Below are positions 27,791-36,856 of a stretch of 64,000 nucleotides of DNA, in pieces (position 1 is the stretch's first letter; each line of letters begins with the position of its first letter). The stretch is from Candidatus Eiseniibacteriota bacterium. Its GTDB lineage: Bacteria > Eisenbacteria > RBG-16-71-46 > CAIMUX01. A program made the translations under genes and the position numbers. Where the stretch lies: NCBI GenBank assembly GCA_020633975.1, contig JACKCR010000003.1, positions 248,001 to 312,000 of the forward strand, written 5' to 3'. The notes under the pieces are model-generated. The model was given only the letters and a program-made list of their open reading frames with translations. It had not been told where the DNA came from and did no database searches.

Positions 27791-28585
27791 TCAACCTTGG
27801 AACTCGAAGCGGATCTTGTGGACGATCCAGACACTGACCGGTTCCCCGCCGCGCATCGCGGGGCGGAAACGGAACTGCTCGAATGCACGTCGCGCGAGGT
27901 CGGCGGATCCCAGCCCGAAATCCGAGAGGATCTCGACGTCGCGAACGCGACCTTCCGTATCGATGAGGAGCCGAGCCGTCACGACTCCCGACGCACGCTC
28001 CGTGCGCATCTCGTCCGTGTATTCGGGAAGCACGCGACGGACCGGCTCAGGTGCGGCATCGACGGACGAGATCGACACGAGGGAACCGACCGTCTCGCCG
28101 TCCTCTGCTGCGGTACTCACGTCGCCGTTCAGGACGTTGCCGCGACGGGTGACGATGCCTCCAGAGGCCCCGCCCGTTCCGATGCCGTTCGCCAGAACCT
28201 TCCGCACGCCGTAGACAGGACGCGCAGGCGTCTCCGGAGCGGGCGCTTCGTCCGGCGCGACCTCGGGTGTCACATCGACGAGGTCTGCGTGGTCCGGCTC
28301 GGGCTCCGGCTCGGGCTTCCGTTCCGGCTCGGGCTTCGGCTCGTCTCTCTGCGCGACTTCCGGAGCCGTTTCGGGCACGGGCGCCACCACCTCGGGGACC
28401 GGCGTCTCCTCCGGTTCGGGCAGCGACTCGAACCGGAGTTGGATCGCCTGCACTTCGTCCGGAGTCGGAAGATCCGCCTCGAACGGGCCTGCGAGCACAG
28501 TGATGCCGAAGACGAGTCCCGCTACGATCTGTCCGCCGACGAAGAGTGCGCGGAAGATCGAATCTTCACGGTCCTGCGAGGTCAT
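27791..28585 (-). CDS. tonB: TonB energy transducer
   Basis: 264 residues. One N-terminal membrane segment (ALFVGGQIVAGLVFGITVLA), then a Pro/Glu/Lys-rich periplasm-spanning spacer (EPKPEPERKPEPEPEPD), and a C-terminal TonB domain (RRVLPEYTDEMRTERASGVV, RRAFEQFRFRPAMRGGEPVS). It transmits proton-motive force from ExbB/ExbD to the receptor. The start overlaps the end of the exbD gene by 4 bases and its stop is 13 bases before the receptor start, so the set is co-expressed in fixed order. Confidence 0.9.
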   Translation of the reverse strand: MTSQDREDSIFRALFVGGQIVAGLVFGITVLAGPFEADLPTPDEVQAIQLRFESLPEPEETPVPEVVAPVPETAPEVAQRDEPKPEPERKPEPEPEPDHADLVDVTPEVAPDEAPAPETPARPVYGVRKVLANGIGTGGASGGIVTRRGNVLNGDVSTAAEDGETVGSLVSISSVDAAPEPVRRVLPEYTDEMRTERASGVVTARLLIDTEGRVRDVEILSDFGLGSADLARRAFEQFRFRPAMRGGEPVSVWIVHKIRFEFQG

Positions 28586-29091
28586 GATCCGCTCCTCTCG
28601 ATCAAGAGACCGGGCGCTTCGTAGCCCGCCTCACTGCAGGTGCGGAGGATCTTCTTGAGGAGCGCGAACTCGCGGTCACGGTCGCACTGGATCAGCACGC
28701 GACGGCCGGATTCCGGTGTGCTCGCCCCGTCCGCCCCCTGCATCGATGCGGCACCCGCGGTGGCGAGCTCGAGACGTCGCGTGAGACTCGGGATACTCGC
28801 TGCGCTCGATTCCTCCACCTCCCGAATCGTGCACACGGACTCACCTTCGAACCGGATCTCCGTCTCGGTCACTTCGATCGACACGGTGTTCCACGGACGG
28901 TCACCGTTCGCGCCGATCGGAAGAGCGACGCCCGATGCGGGCGTGAGCAGGCTTCCGTCGTCGGAGAAGCTCTGCAGGAGGAACACGATGAGGATCGTCA
29001 TCATGTCCACCATCGAGGTGAGTGGCAGACGCTCGGTCGGTTTAGGAGCGCGCGCCGTCCTAGCACTGGATCCGAGAATGCGCGACTTCAT
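28582..29091 (-). CDS. exbD: ExbD/TolR-family protein (first-type)
   Basis: 169 residues from ATG 29091, overlapping the stop of the other exbD gene. The N-terminal segment LPLTSMVDMMTILIVFLLQS has the conserved Asp in the membrane helix that carries protons in ExbD/TolR. The C-terminal periplasmic domain ends with GRRVLIQCDRDREFALLKKI. Two exbD-type genes side by side are common in operons driving dedicated receptors and probably form a heteromeric ExbB/D motor. Confidence 0.87.
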   Translation of the reverse strand: MKSRILGSSARTARAPKPTERLPLTSMVDMMTILIVFLLQSFSDDGSLLTPASGVALPIGANGDRPWNTVSIEVTETEIRFEGESVCTIREVEESSAASIPSLTRRLELATAGAASMQGADGASTPESGRRVLIQCDRDREFALLKKILRTCSEAGYEAPGLLIERSGS

Positions 29092-29633
29092 TGTGCAGCC
29101 TCCGCGACTCCGACGTCGACGAACCCCGTCTCTCGGCACACGTCGAAGCAAGTCACCACGTCTGCGCAGACGACGTCGTCGGCGAGGGCCAGGGTCACAT
29201 GATCGAGTCGGGGGAAGAGCTGTCGAGCTTCCTCGAGAAGCGGAGTGAGCTCGTTGGAGAGTTCCGCCGACGCGTCTGGAGCCGTCGTTCGAGTTTCGTT
29301 GGGGCGATCTGCAGGGCTGCCTACCCGGCGCTCTACCTGGCGCTCCACCTGTCGCTCTGCCTGGCGTTCTACGGTTCCGATGATCCGGTTGCCTCGCATC
29401 GCCACGATCTCCGACCGCGTCACCGAGACGAGGAGCGGTGCGTCGTCCTCCGTCTGTGCGGACTCCGCGGCCTCGTTTCCCGGAAGCGCGAGGCGCTGCA
29501 CCGCGAGTTGCGAGAACGCGGCCATGCTCACGAGGAAGGGGATCAGGATCACGAACATGTTCATGACCGGCGTGGCGTCGATCGACGCATCCGCGTTCAC
29601 ACTCGACGGCCGAAAGCGAGTCCGGGACTTCAT
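29088..29633 (-). CDS. ExbD/TolR-family protein (second-type, repeat-bearing)
   Basis: 181 residues from ATG 29633, four bases overlapping the exbB stop. The membrane helix (ATPVMNMFVILIPFLVSMAA) aligns with ExbD, but the usual Asp is replaced by Asn (PVMNMFVIL), so proton conduction by this copy is doubtful. The periplasmic domain contains a 4-residue tandem repeat (VERQAERQVERQVERRVG) encoded by 12-bp repeats at 29326-29373. It is probably a structural partner of the neighbouring ExbD copy. Confidence 0.82.
   Translation of the reverse strand: MKSRTRFRPSSVNADASIDATPVMNMFVILIPFLVSMAAFSQLAVQRLALPGNEAAESAQTEDDAPLLVSVTRSEIVAMRGNRIIGTVERQAERQVERQVERRVGSPADRPNETRTTAPDASAELSNELTPLLEEARQLFPRLDHVTLALADDVVCADVVTCFDVCRETGFVDVGVAEAAQ
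29326..29373. repeat. Four tandem 12-bp units inside an exbD gene
   Basis: Units start at 29326, 29338, 29350 and 29362, variants of TGGCGCTCCACC. They encode repeating ERQV on the minus strand and keep the frame. Confidence 0.75.
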
Positions 29634-30391
29634 TGCGGGGTCTCCGTGGAACCGAGTGGACTTCCGAGGAAGGGACGCGAAGGAGCGTCGTCCTGGGCGG
29701 TCGCCGTGTCTCGTCGGTCTCGAGTGTGTGTCGTCCGTCCGCCTTCGACGATCGCGGGAGTCTGTCCGGTGCGTGTCCGGAGACGTCCGAGGAGCCGCAG
29801 GACGCTCGTGTCGAGGTCCGTGAGGAGTTGGTTCCGGCGCGCCACGAGCTTGGCGTGCGCGACCATGCATGGAATCGCCACGATCAGTCCCATCGCAGTC
29901 GTGTTCATGGCCTGAGAGATGCCGGCGGCCAGGAGCGTCGCCTTGGTGGACGGGTCGGCCGCGGAGAGGGAGAGGAACGACTCCTTGAGCCCGAAGATGG
30001 TGCCGAGAAGTCCGGCGAGCGTGGCGACGTTCGCGAGCATCGAGAGGTAGTCGACTCGACGATGGAGCCGCGCGACCTCCTGAATGGAGACTTCCTCGAC
30101 TTCCTCTTCGATCCGCGACGAGGTGAAGCCATCCAGGTGTCCGGCAACCGCCGTCGCGGCGAGCGCATGAAGAGGAGAGCGACCTTCCTGCAGAGTGCCG
30201 AGTGCTTTCCTCGCCTGGCCTCGGTCGATCGACTGCAGCGTCGTGTCGACCAGGTCGTTCGCGTCGACACGACAGACGACCTGATAGAAGTAGATCCGCT
30301 CGACGATCACGGCGATCGCGGCGAAGAGCACGGCGCCGATCACGAACATGAAGGGGCCGCCCTGTGCGAAGAACTGGAGTAGACGATCCAC
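29630..30391 (-). CDS. exbB: ExbB/TolQ/MotA-type proton channel
   Basis: 253 residues from GTG 30391 with AAGGAG upstream. Three membrane helices: FMFVIGAVLFAAIAVIVERI, LANVATLAGLLGTIFGLKES F, and MNTTAMGLIVAIPCMVAHAK. The GLLGTIFGL and TTAMGLIVAIP motifs are the ExbB/TolQ hallmark. A C-terminal ~50-residue hydrophilic extension (THTRDRRDTATAQDDAPS) is longer than usual. First gene of a six-gene operon (exbB, exbD, exbD, tonB, receptor, lipoprotein) with 4-base overlaps. Confidence 0.92.
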   Translation of the reverse strand: MDRLLQFFAQGGPFMFVIGAVLFAAIAVIVERIYFYQVVCRVDANDLVDTTLQSIDRGQARKALGTLQEGRSPLHALAATAVAGHLDGFTSSRIEEEVEEVSIQEVARLHRRVDYLSMLANVATLAGLLGTIFGLKESFLSLSAADPSTKATLLAAGISQAMNTTAMGLIVAIPCMVAHAKLVARRNQLLTDLDTSVLRLLGRLRTRTGQTPAIVEGGRTTHTRDRRDTATAQDDAPSRPFLGSPLGSTETPQ

Positions 30392-30944
30392 GGAACTCTC
30401 CTTGTTGTCGCCGCGACTCGGGTCGATGCGGCGGGTTGAACTGGACGACCGATGCGTGTGCTGTCGTGTCGCTCGCGTGCGTCGGACTGCGGGCCGTGTG
30501 CCTCTCGGGCCACACTCGGATCGCTTCGATCGACTTCATACGAGAAGAGGCAACGGCCGTGCCGCGGCGACTTCGGGATTGCGCCCACACTCACTTCGCG
30601 AGGACGCGCCCGCTTCCGGCGATGAAACTTGGAGCAGAAACTACGAACGGCCCGCTCGCTGGATCTCGGGCCGTCCTGGAAGGGAGCGTGACTTCGTGGC
30701 TCCCGAGGCACGGTGTGACCACATGGCACGGATCCCATGGCTTCGCCCACACGACTCCCCGTGAGAGTTCCGGGAGGCGGGGAGCCACTCCTGATGACGA
30801 GACCGCAAGAGATACGACGCCAGTCACTTACAGAGGCCCCACAGAAACCCCGAGCCGGGGAACGCTAGTTGCCACCCTGGAGACTTGGTTCTAGTGTCCA
30901 CGACGAGTGCGGATGGATCGCACCGGCAAGCAGTAGGGGCGGAG
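30392..30944. other. 553-base divergent intergenic region
   Basis: It separates the exbB operon (minus) from the Omp85 gene (plus) and should hold both promoters. The only structure noticed is a 7-bp stem, CTCCCCG (30755-30761) with CGGGGAG (30778-30784). The open frames here lack ribosome sites and domain signals. Confidence 0.4.
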
Positions 30945-32309
30945 ATGGCGAACGACCACATCAGGCAGTCGGCGAAGCAGCTCGCCATCCTCCTCGTCGC
31001 GCTTGCCTCCGCGCTTCTGACGACCGTCTCGACTCCGGTCTACGCGCAGTTCGTCTCCCCTCCGGACTTCGGATTCGTCATCGAAGACATCGAGGTCCTG
31101 CCCGACACGCGAGAGATGGAAGTGATGGTCCGCCGTCAGATCGGATTCGAGATCGGCGACCGCGTCCCGCAGGGCACACTCGTCGAGTCGAAGGCGCGAC
31201 TCGAAGCAGCCGGTACGTTCGAGCAAGTCGACGTGCACACGAGACGTGGATCCGTGCCGGGTGCGATCGTCGTGATCGTCGAAGCCGAGATCGGAAGACG
31301 GATCCACTTCGAGACTGGTATCGGTCATGAAGATCTCGGCGGTTGGTACCTCAACATGTTCGGGCTCCGGTGGACGAGCCCGCTCCATCGAGGTGGAACG
31401 GCTCAGATCGGAGTCCACTCTGGTCTCGAGACGTCCGGACTCTTCGCCAACCTGGAAGTTCCCGGAATCCCACGCCCCGACTATGACGGCCTCGTCGAGA
31501 TCGCGTTCTTCGATCGCACCTGGTACGTGCAGGATGGACGAGACGAGTATCGTCAGACTCTCCATCAGCACCGCCTTCTTCTCGGCGCTCGCCACCGTCT
31601 CGAAGGTGGCGTAACGACCACACTGTGGACCGGCGTCGTGCAGGTGAACCCCTCCGACTCGCTCACGACGGAGCAAGGCGGCGAAGACGTAGAGGTGCCG
31701 ACTTCGCCGTTCCTTCCGCCTCCCAACACGACGCACTTCCTCGACGCCCGTCTCTTGATCGAGCGCGACCGGCGGGCGGTGGTCGATCCCTGGCGAAACG
31801 GAACGTGGATGGGAGCGCGGCTGCGCGTGGCGGAAGAACTCGACCATGGCGGTTTCTGGCAAGTCGAGGGAGACGCTCGGAAGTACGTTCCGGCCCTCGA
31901 ACGGTCCGCACTCGCGCTTCGCCTCCAGGCTCACTACACGAGCTCGGGCACGCCCTATCACCAGCGATTCCTGGTCGGCGGAGCCGGACGACTTCGTGGC
32001 TTCTCCTCGGGACGACTGAGCAGCCCGTTGGGGGCGCGGGCCATGTGGGTAGGCTCGGCGGAGTGGCGCCATCCGCTTCTCGGAATCGATCGCCCTGAAC
32101 CTCGTCTCCTCGGCACTCTGTTCGTCGACGTCGGGAGTCACTGGGCCGCGCACGGCAAGCCCGAGTCGCTCTCGGCCGGCGTCGGCTACGGACTGCAGAT
32201 CCAGATTCCATGGGTACAGGTGGTCACGCTCGAGATCGGCTATCCGATCACCGACGAGCCTGATGTGGACTCGGTCGTAGGGACTCTGACCTTGGGCCGT
32301 TCCTTCTGA
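30945..32309 (+). CDS. Omp85-family outer-membrane protein with a single POTRA
   Basis: 454 residues from ATG 30945 with GGGGCGGAG just upstream. Signal peptide QLAILLVALASALLTTVSTP VYA. One POTRA-like domain (FVIEDIEVLPDTREMEVMVR to IVVIVEAEIG) precedes a 16-strand-type surface-antigen barrel, with the family's RGF motif in GGAGRLRGFSSG and a terminal aromatic (LTLGRSF). BamA has five POTRA domains and TamA three, so this is a short member, possibly a dedicated assembly or export barrel. It lies 1 base before a DUF4390 gene and in one run with NtrY/NtrX genes. Confidence 0.85.
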   Translation: MANDHIRQSAKQLAILLVALASALLTTVSTPVYAQFVSPPDFGFVIEDIEVLPDTREMEVMVRRQIGFEIGDRVPQGTLVESKARLEAAGTFEQVDVHTRRGSVPGAIVVIVEAEIGRRIHFETGIGHEDLGGWYLNMFGLRWTSPLHRGGTAQIGVHSGLETSGLFANLEVPGIPRPDYDGLVEIAFFDRTWYVQDGRDEYRQTLHQHRLLLGARHRLEGGVTTTLWTGVVQVNPSDSLTTEQGGEDVEVPTSPFLPPPNTTHFLDARLLIERDRRAVVDPWRNGTWMGARLRVAEELDHGGFWQVEGDARKYVPALERSALALRLQAHYTSSGTPYHQRFLVGGAGRLRGFSSGRLSSPLGARAMWVGSAEWRHPLLGIDRPEPRLLGTLFVDVGSHWAAHGKPESLSAGVGYGLQIQIPWVQVVTLEIGYPITDEPDVDSVVGTLTLGRSF

Positions 32310-32310
32310 C

Positions 32311-32952
32311 ATGCGAGGAATCCGAGGCATAGGGACGCTCGCCGCGGCCTTCCTCCTCGCCTACTCCGCTTCCGTGCGGGGTGAGGGAGAGATCACGCGG
32401 TTCGAACCGTTCCTCCACGGTGACGACCTCTGCGTCGACCTCGTCGCGCGTGGGCTCATGGACGAACGAACCGCGATGACGATCGACAGCGGGCTCCCGG
32501 GTAGCTGCGCCTTCCTTCTTCGTGTCGAGGCGCGTGGACCACGGGTCGTGGCGGAACGTCTCCTCGAGCGGACGCTTCGGTTCGACCTCTGGGAGAACGT
32601 CTACGTCCTCGAGCAAGCGAACGTCCGACGGACCTTCCCCACCATGGCGAGCGCGGACTCCGCGCTGTTCGAACTCGACGACTTCGTACTCGGTCCGCGC
32701 ACGCAGCTCTCGGTGTCCGAGGAGTACCGCGTCCTCGTCGTCATCGACGTACAGCCACTCGCCCAGGAAGACCGCGAGCGTCTCCGGAGGTACGTCTCGC
32801 GCAACAGCAGCGGTTCGGGAAACAGCGAAGAGCTCGTGCTCGACCTCGGCGCGGTCCTCTCCAAGGTGTTCGGCAAGTCTTCCGAACGACGCGACACGAT
32901 CGTCTACGAGACGCCTTTCTTCCGCCCCTCTGACCTGGAGGTGGAGCCATGA
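32311..32952 (+). CDS. DUF4390-family exported protein
   Basis: 213 residues, one base after the Omp85 stop. Signal peptide GIGTLAAAFLLAYSASVRG. The body (FEPFLHGDDLCVDLVARGLM, IDSGLPGSCAFLLRVEARGP, TLRFDLWENVYVLEQANVR) matches the DUF4390 pattern, a beta-rich periplasmic domain often found next to NtrY-like kinases. The stop overlaps the kinase start by 4 bases, so the two are translationally coupled and may act together in sensing. Confidence 0.8.
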   Translation: MRGIRGIGTLAAAFLLAYSASVRGEGEITRFEPFLHGDDLCVDLVARGLMDERTAMTIDSGLPGSCAFLLRVEARGPRVVAERLLERTLRFDLWENVYVLEQANVRRTFPTMASADSALFELDDFVLGPRTQLSVSEEYRVLVVIDVQPLAQEDRERLRRYVSRNSSGSGNSEELVLDLGAVLSKVFGKSSERRDTIVYETPFFRPSDLEVEP

Positions 32953-34394
32953 AGCTCCGGACGCGACTGATCCTCCTCACGGTGCTCCTCATCCTCCTCC
33001 CCGCACTCCCTGCGATGTGGGTGACGCGGCACCTCGTCGAGCAGAGCCTCAACCTCGGTCTCTCACCTGAGATCGCGAACGCACTCGAGGCCGGCATCCG
33101 GCAGACCCGCGCGACGTATCAGGACGAGCGGACGGAGTTCGAAGCGGAAGTTGCGGGCTGGGTCGCGACAGGCGCCGCGCCGGAAGACGCGCCGGGCCGA
33201 CTCGTCGACCCCAACGACCCGACCGGATCAGAGAACGCGCCCGCACAGGACGCACCACCGCGGGAGATCGTCCTCACGAAGCAGGACGCTTCCGGCCGGT
33301 CGTTCACGGTCGCGCGTGCACTCTCTCCGGAGTGGCGAGGAGACGCGGCCAGTCTCGCAGCCTCGCTCCAGATGGTGCGCGGTCTGCAGGCGGAGAGGAA
33401 CGAACTCGCGAACCGGTTCTGGCTTCCGTTCCTCGCCATCTACGGGATCACGCTGCTCATCGCGTTCGGCGCTGCCGCTTGGCTCGGGCGCGGGATCACG
33501 AACCCGATCCTTCGCTTGGCCGACGCGACACGCGAAGTCTCCCGCGGACGCTGGGACGTTCGCGTCGACACGGACCGGACAGACGAAGTGGGACAGCTCG
33601 GCGCTGCGTTCAACCGGATGGTCGAGACACTCGACGCGCAGTCCCGTCAGCTCGTGGAGCTGGAGAAGATGGCCGGTTGGCGCGAGATGGCGCGCGCACT
33701 CGCACACGAAGTGAAGAACCCGCTCACGCCGATCCGGCTCACGGTGGAGGAGATGGGAAGCCGCTATCGCGGAGACGACCCGGACTACCGGAAGCTCCTC
33801 GACGAGTGCACGCGGATCGTCGTCCGTGAGGTCGAGAGCCTCCGCAACATCGTCACACGCTTCCGCGAGTTCTCGCGTCCGGTCGAGCTCGTCTGGGAGT
33901 CTGTCGCGCTCAACGAGATCGTCACCGAGATCGGTTCGCTCCAGCGAGACATGGAAGTGACGTACGACCTCGATCCGAACGTCGCCGAACTGATCGGGGA
34001 CCCGGACCGAACACGGCAGGCCCTCATGAACCTCGCCCGGAACGCGCAGGAAGCGATGCGCGGACAGTCCGAGCCCCGTCTCCATCTGGCAACGCGACGC
34101 GACGGGGACGCAGCCGTCATACTGGTGGACGACAACGGACCTGGCATTCCCGAGGAGGAGCGAAGCCGCGTGTTCGAACCGTACCGATCGGGCAAGGCCG
34201 ACGGCTTGGGGCTCGGGCTCACGTTGGTCAAGGGGATCGTCCTCGCCCACGGTGGAACGATCGAGGCTCAGGACTCTTCGTTGGGTGGGGCGCGATTCCG
34301 CATCGTCCTTCCGCTCCACGGCGTCGATGGAGACAAAGGACCGACACCAGCCGATCGTGGGACAGCCGAGAGCGGAGCAGGAGAACACGCATGA
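32949..34394 (+). CDS. NtrY-like membrane sensor histidine kinase
   Basis: 481 residues. Membrane helices at ~7-27 (ILLTVLLILLPALPAMWVT) and ~157-180 (FWLPFLAIYGITLLIAFGAA) flank a periplasmic domain. A HAMP domain follows (ITNPILRLADATREVSRGRW), then the phospho-acceptor box LAHEVKNPLTPIRLTVEEM with His253, N-box NLARNAQEAMRG, and G boxes DDNGPGIPEEE and GLGLGLTLVKGIV. It overlaps the regulator gene by 4 bases. It should phosphorylate that regulator in response to an envelope signal, possibly through the DUF4390 protein. Confidence 0.92.
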   Translation: MKLRTRLILLTVLLILLPALPAMWVTRHLVEQSLNLGLSPEIANALEAGIRQTRATYQDERTEFEAEVAGWVATGAAPEDAPGRLVDPNDPTGSENAPAQDAPPREIVLTKQDASGRSFTVARALSPEWRGDAASLAASLQMVRGLQAERNELANRFWLPFLAIYGITLLIAFGAAAWLGRGITNPILRLADATREVSRGRWDVRVDTDRTDEVGQLGAAFNRMVETLDAQSRQLVELEKMAGWREMARALAHEVKNPLTPIRLTVEEMGSRYRGDDPDYRKLLDECTRIVVREVESLRNIVTRFREFSRPVELVWESVALNEIVTEIGSLQRDMEVTYDLDPNVAELIGDPDRTRQALMNLARNAQEAMRGQSEPRLHLATRRDGDAAVILVDDNGPGIPEEERSRVFEPYRSGKADGLGLGLTLVKGIVLAHGGTIEAQDSSLGGARFRIVLPLHGVDGDKGPTPADRGTAESGAGEHA

Positions 34395-35905
34395 GCGAGC
34401 ACATCCTCATCATCGACGACGAGGAGTCGGTCCGCCGCAGCCTCGAGATGATCTTCGAGGGAGTCGGCATCCGGGCCCGAAGCTGCCCGAGTGCCGAGGA
34501 CGGACTCGTCGCGATCGGTGAGTCGTCGCCGGCCGTACTCTTCCTCGACCTCCAGCTTCCAGGGATGGACGGCATGGAGCTCCTCCGTCGTCTCTCTGCC
34601 GAACACTCGCGCATCCGCGTCATCATGATCAGCGGACACGCCACGATCGAACGCGCTGTCGAGGCGACTCGACTCGGCGCATTCGACTTCGTCGAGAAGC
34701 CGTTCGGCCGCGACCGCGTGCTCCTCCTCGCACGCAACGCACTCGAAGCGGTGCGTCTCGAGAAGGAAGTCTCCCGCCTGCAGGTTGGGGACGAGCGCGA
34801 GATCCTGGGCGAGAGCGAATCCGTACGTCGACTCCGGGACGCGATCCAACGGGTCGCGGCGACCGATGCACGCGTCCTCATCCTCGGCGAGAGCGGCACG
34901 GGCAAAGAACTCGTCGCCCACGCTCTCCATGCGCAGAGTCGACGGAACGAGAAGCGGTTCGTGCGCGTCAACTGTGCGGCGATCCCGGAGGACCTGATCG
35001 AAGCCGAACTCTTCGGCGCGGCCAAAGGCGCCTACACCGGCGCGAGCTCGGACCGGACGGGACGGTTCGCCGACGCCGATGGCGGAACCCTTCTCCTCGA
35101 CGAGATCGGCGACATGAGCCTTTCCGCACAAGCAAAGGTGCTGCGCGTCCTCCAGGAAGGTGAGTTCGAGCCGGTCGGGTCGACCAAGACGACGCGCGTC
35201 GACGTCCGTGTGCTCGCGGCTACCCACCGAGACCTGGAAGAGCGTGTTCGCGACGGGAAGTTTCGGGAAGACCTTCTATATAGACTCAACGTCATCCCGA
35301 TCGTCGTCCCACCGCTGCGGGATCGGGAGGGCGACGTGCGGCTACTCGGCGCACGGTTCCTCCACGGATATGCGAAACGGCATGAACTCGCCGCGCCCTC
35401 GATCACGCCCGACGCGTGGGTCGCATTGGAGCGACACTCGTGGCCGGGGAACATCCGGGAGCTGAAGAACCTGATCGAGCGGGTGGTCATCCTCTACGCG
35501 GGACGCGAAGTGGATGCGCTGGCACTCGGCCTTCCGCCGACGGCGACGCTCGGGGTGGCTACGCGCGCGAGTTCGGCGTCGGGCATCGGGGCGTCGCACA
35601 CGGCGGCCGCGCCGCAGACCGCTTCGATGTCGCATGCGACTCCGACGCATCCGTCACCTACGACATCCCATCCCGCAGATTCGTCTGCGGATGCTGAGCG
35701 CGGCCAAGCCGACGACCCTGCCAACGCGGCGTCGCTCTATGGCCACCTCTCCCTTCGCGAGGCTCGCGACGCGGTGGAACGTGACCTCATTCGCGATACG
35801 TTGGCGAAGTTCGACGGGAACGTCACGAAGGCGGCGGAAGCTCTCGGCCTCGAACGTACGCATCTGCACAAGCGGATCCGTCATCTCGGGCTCAAGGAGG
35901 ACTGA
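34391..35905 (+). CDS. NtrC-family sigma-54 response regulator (NtrX-like)
   Basis: 504 residues. The receiver domain has acidic pocket DDE (9-11) and phospho-acceptor Asp53 (VLFLDLQLPGMDG). The AAA+ sigma-54 activation domain has Walker A GESGTGKE and the sigma-54 contact loop GAYTGA (Tyr in place of the usual Phe of GAFTGA, a tolerated change). A low-complexity Ala/Ser/Thr/Pro linker (~385-440) follows, then a Fis-type HTH (NVTKAAEALGLERTHLHKRI). It activates sigma-54 promoters; targets are unknown and I saw no clear -24/-12 site in the window. Confidence 0.93.
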   Translation: MSEHILIIDDEESVRRSLEMIFEGVGIRARSCPSAEDGLVAIGESSPAVLFLDLQLPGMDGMELLRRLSAEHSRIRVIMISGHATIERAVEATRLGAFDFVEKPFGRDRVLLLARNALEAVRLEKEVSRLQVGDEREILGESESVRRLRDAIQRVAATDARVLILGESGTGKELVAHALHAQSRRNEKRFVRVNCAAIPEDLIEAELFGAAKGAYTGASSDRTGRFADADGGTLLLDEIGDMSLSAQAKVLRVLQEGEFEPVGSTKTTRVDVRVLAATHRDLEERVRDGKFREDLLYRLNVIPIVVPPLRDREGDVRLLGARFLHGYAKRHELAAPSITPDAWVALERHSWPGNIRELKNLIERVVILYAGREVDALALGLPPTATLGVATRASSASGIGASHTAAAPQTASMSHATPTHPSPTTSHPADSSADAERGQADDPANAASLYGHLSLREARDAVERDLIRDTLAKFDGNVTKAAEALGLERTHLHKRIRHLGLKED

Positions 35906-35906
35906 G

Positions 35907-36695
35907 ATGCGCCGCGGAACGACAACTCTCACGAGACTCAGACTTCTCGTGACCGCCGTCTCGGTCGCGACTGCCCTACTCGGGATGATCGGTCCGTCGC
36001 GCGCACTCGGTGCCGACACTCTGGAAGCGAATGACGCGTTCATCGCAGAAGGAGAAGCGGCGAGCCCAGCTGTGGCCGTAGGCGAAACGTCCGAACCTGC
36101 CTCGAGCGACTCGAGCGCCGGCCTCATGGAGAAGGCGTTCGAGATTCTCGAGCCGTTCTACTTCCGCTGGGGCCCTCGTTGGTTCGATTTCGACTCCACC
36201 CTCGACGACCGGATCACGCCGGTCTCGAGTGACTACTCGTTCGACCGGAGGAACGTCGGCATCGACCTCGCCGTGGGCTACGACTTCGGGCCGCGATTCG
36301 GCGTCGAAGCCGAAATCGGCGGCGCATCGCTGTCCCCGAAACCGGAGGAAGCGGATGCGTTCCTCGGCGGCGCGATGCTCCTCGGCGTCATCCCGATCGC
36401 CCGGTTCGGCGCACACGAGTTCCGGCTCGCCGGCGGCCTCGGGATGACGATGCTGTACCAGAAGGGACCCGACTTCCCCGAACGGGTCTACATCGGAACC
36501 GCGGGTCAGGTCGGTGGACGTCTACGTCTCCAACTTCAAAGACACACGCGACTTAGCATGGGCGTGGACTACACGGTGCAGGACACTCGTTGGGAAATCC
36601 TGCCCGGTGCCGACGACGGGGACGACGAGATCCGGAACGTCGGCGGCACGGCTTGGATCCGGGGAGCCTTCGCCGGCCTGGAGTTCTGTTTCTGA
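35907..36695 (+). CDS. Outer-membrane beta-barrel protein
   Basis: 262 residues from ATG 35907 (AAGGAGG upstream, overlapping the end of the regulator region by context, not sequence). Signal peptide ends near GPSRALGAD. Alternating strands (NVGIDLAVGYDFGPRFGVEA, EFRLAGGLGMTMLYQKG, RLRLQLQRHTRLSMGVDYTV) and a C-terminal Phe (FAGLEFCF) mark an 8-10-strand outer-membrane barrel of the OprF/porin-like size class. It directly follows the NtrX-like gene with 1 base between, so it is probably in the same transcript. Confidence 0.78.
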   Translation: MRRGTTTLTRLRLLVTAVSVATALLGMIGPSRALGADTLEANDAFIAEGEAASPAVAVGETSEPASSDSSAGLMEKAFEILEPFYFRWGPRWFDFDSTLDDRITPVSSDYSFDRRNVGIDLAVGYDFGPRFGVEAEIGGASLSPKPEEADAFLGGAMLLGVIPIARFGAHEFRLAGGLGMTMLYQKGPDFPERVYIGTAGQVGGRLRLQLQRHTRLSMGVDYTVQDTRWEILPGADDGDDEIRNVGGTAWIRGAFAGLEFCF

Positions 36696-36856
36696 CCCGA
36701 AGACCCGCGACTTCGCCGTCCAGCCCTCGCCCTCGCCGTCCGAACGGACCTCGTCGAGAAACTCTGTCCAGATCTCGGATCGACCTGCGCGAACCCCTAG
36801 TAGAACCCGGACTTCCATTTGTTTTGGCGGTCCGTCACACCCTAGGAGGTGAACCA

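Noticed and set aside
30720-30745. Sigma-54 promoter (TGGCACG) upstream of the Omp85 gene
   Set aside because: TGGCACG occurs but the -12 TTGC element is missing at the right distance.
30891-32330. Minus-strand open frame opposite the Omp85 gene
   Set aside because: The plus strand encodes clear POTRA and barrel motifs including RGF; the reverse frame has none.
32396-32410. tRNA-like T-loop (GGTTCGAACC)
   Set aside because: It is within a coding sequence and no cloverleaf can be formed around it; no tRNA or rRNA gene was found in the window.
33228-34388. Minus-strand open frame opposite the sensor kinase
   Set aside because: The plus strand has all kinase boxes; the antisense product has no recognisable feature.
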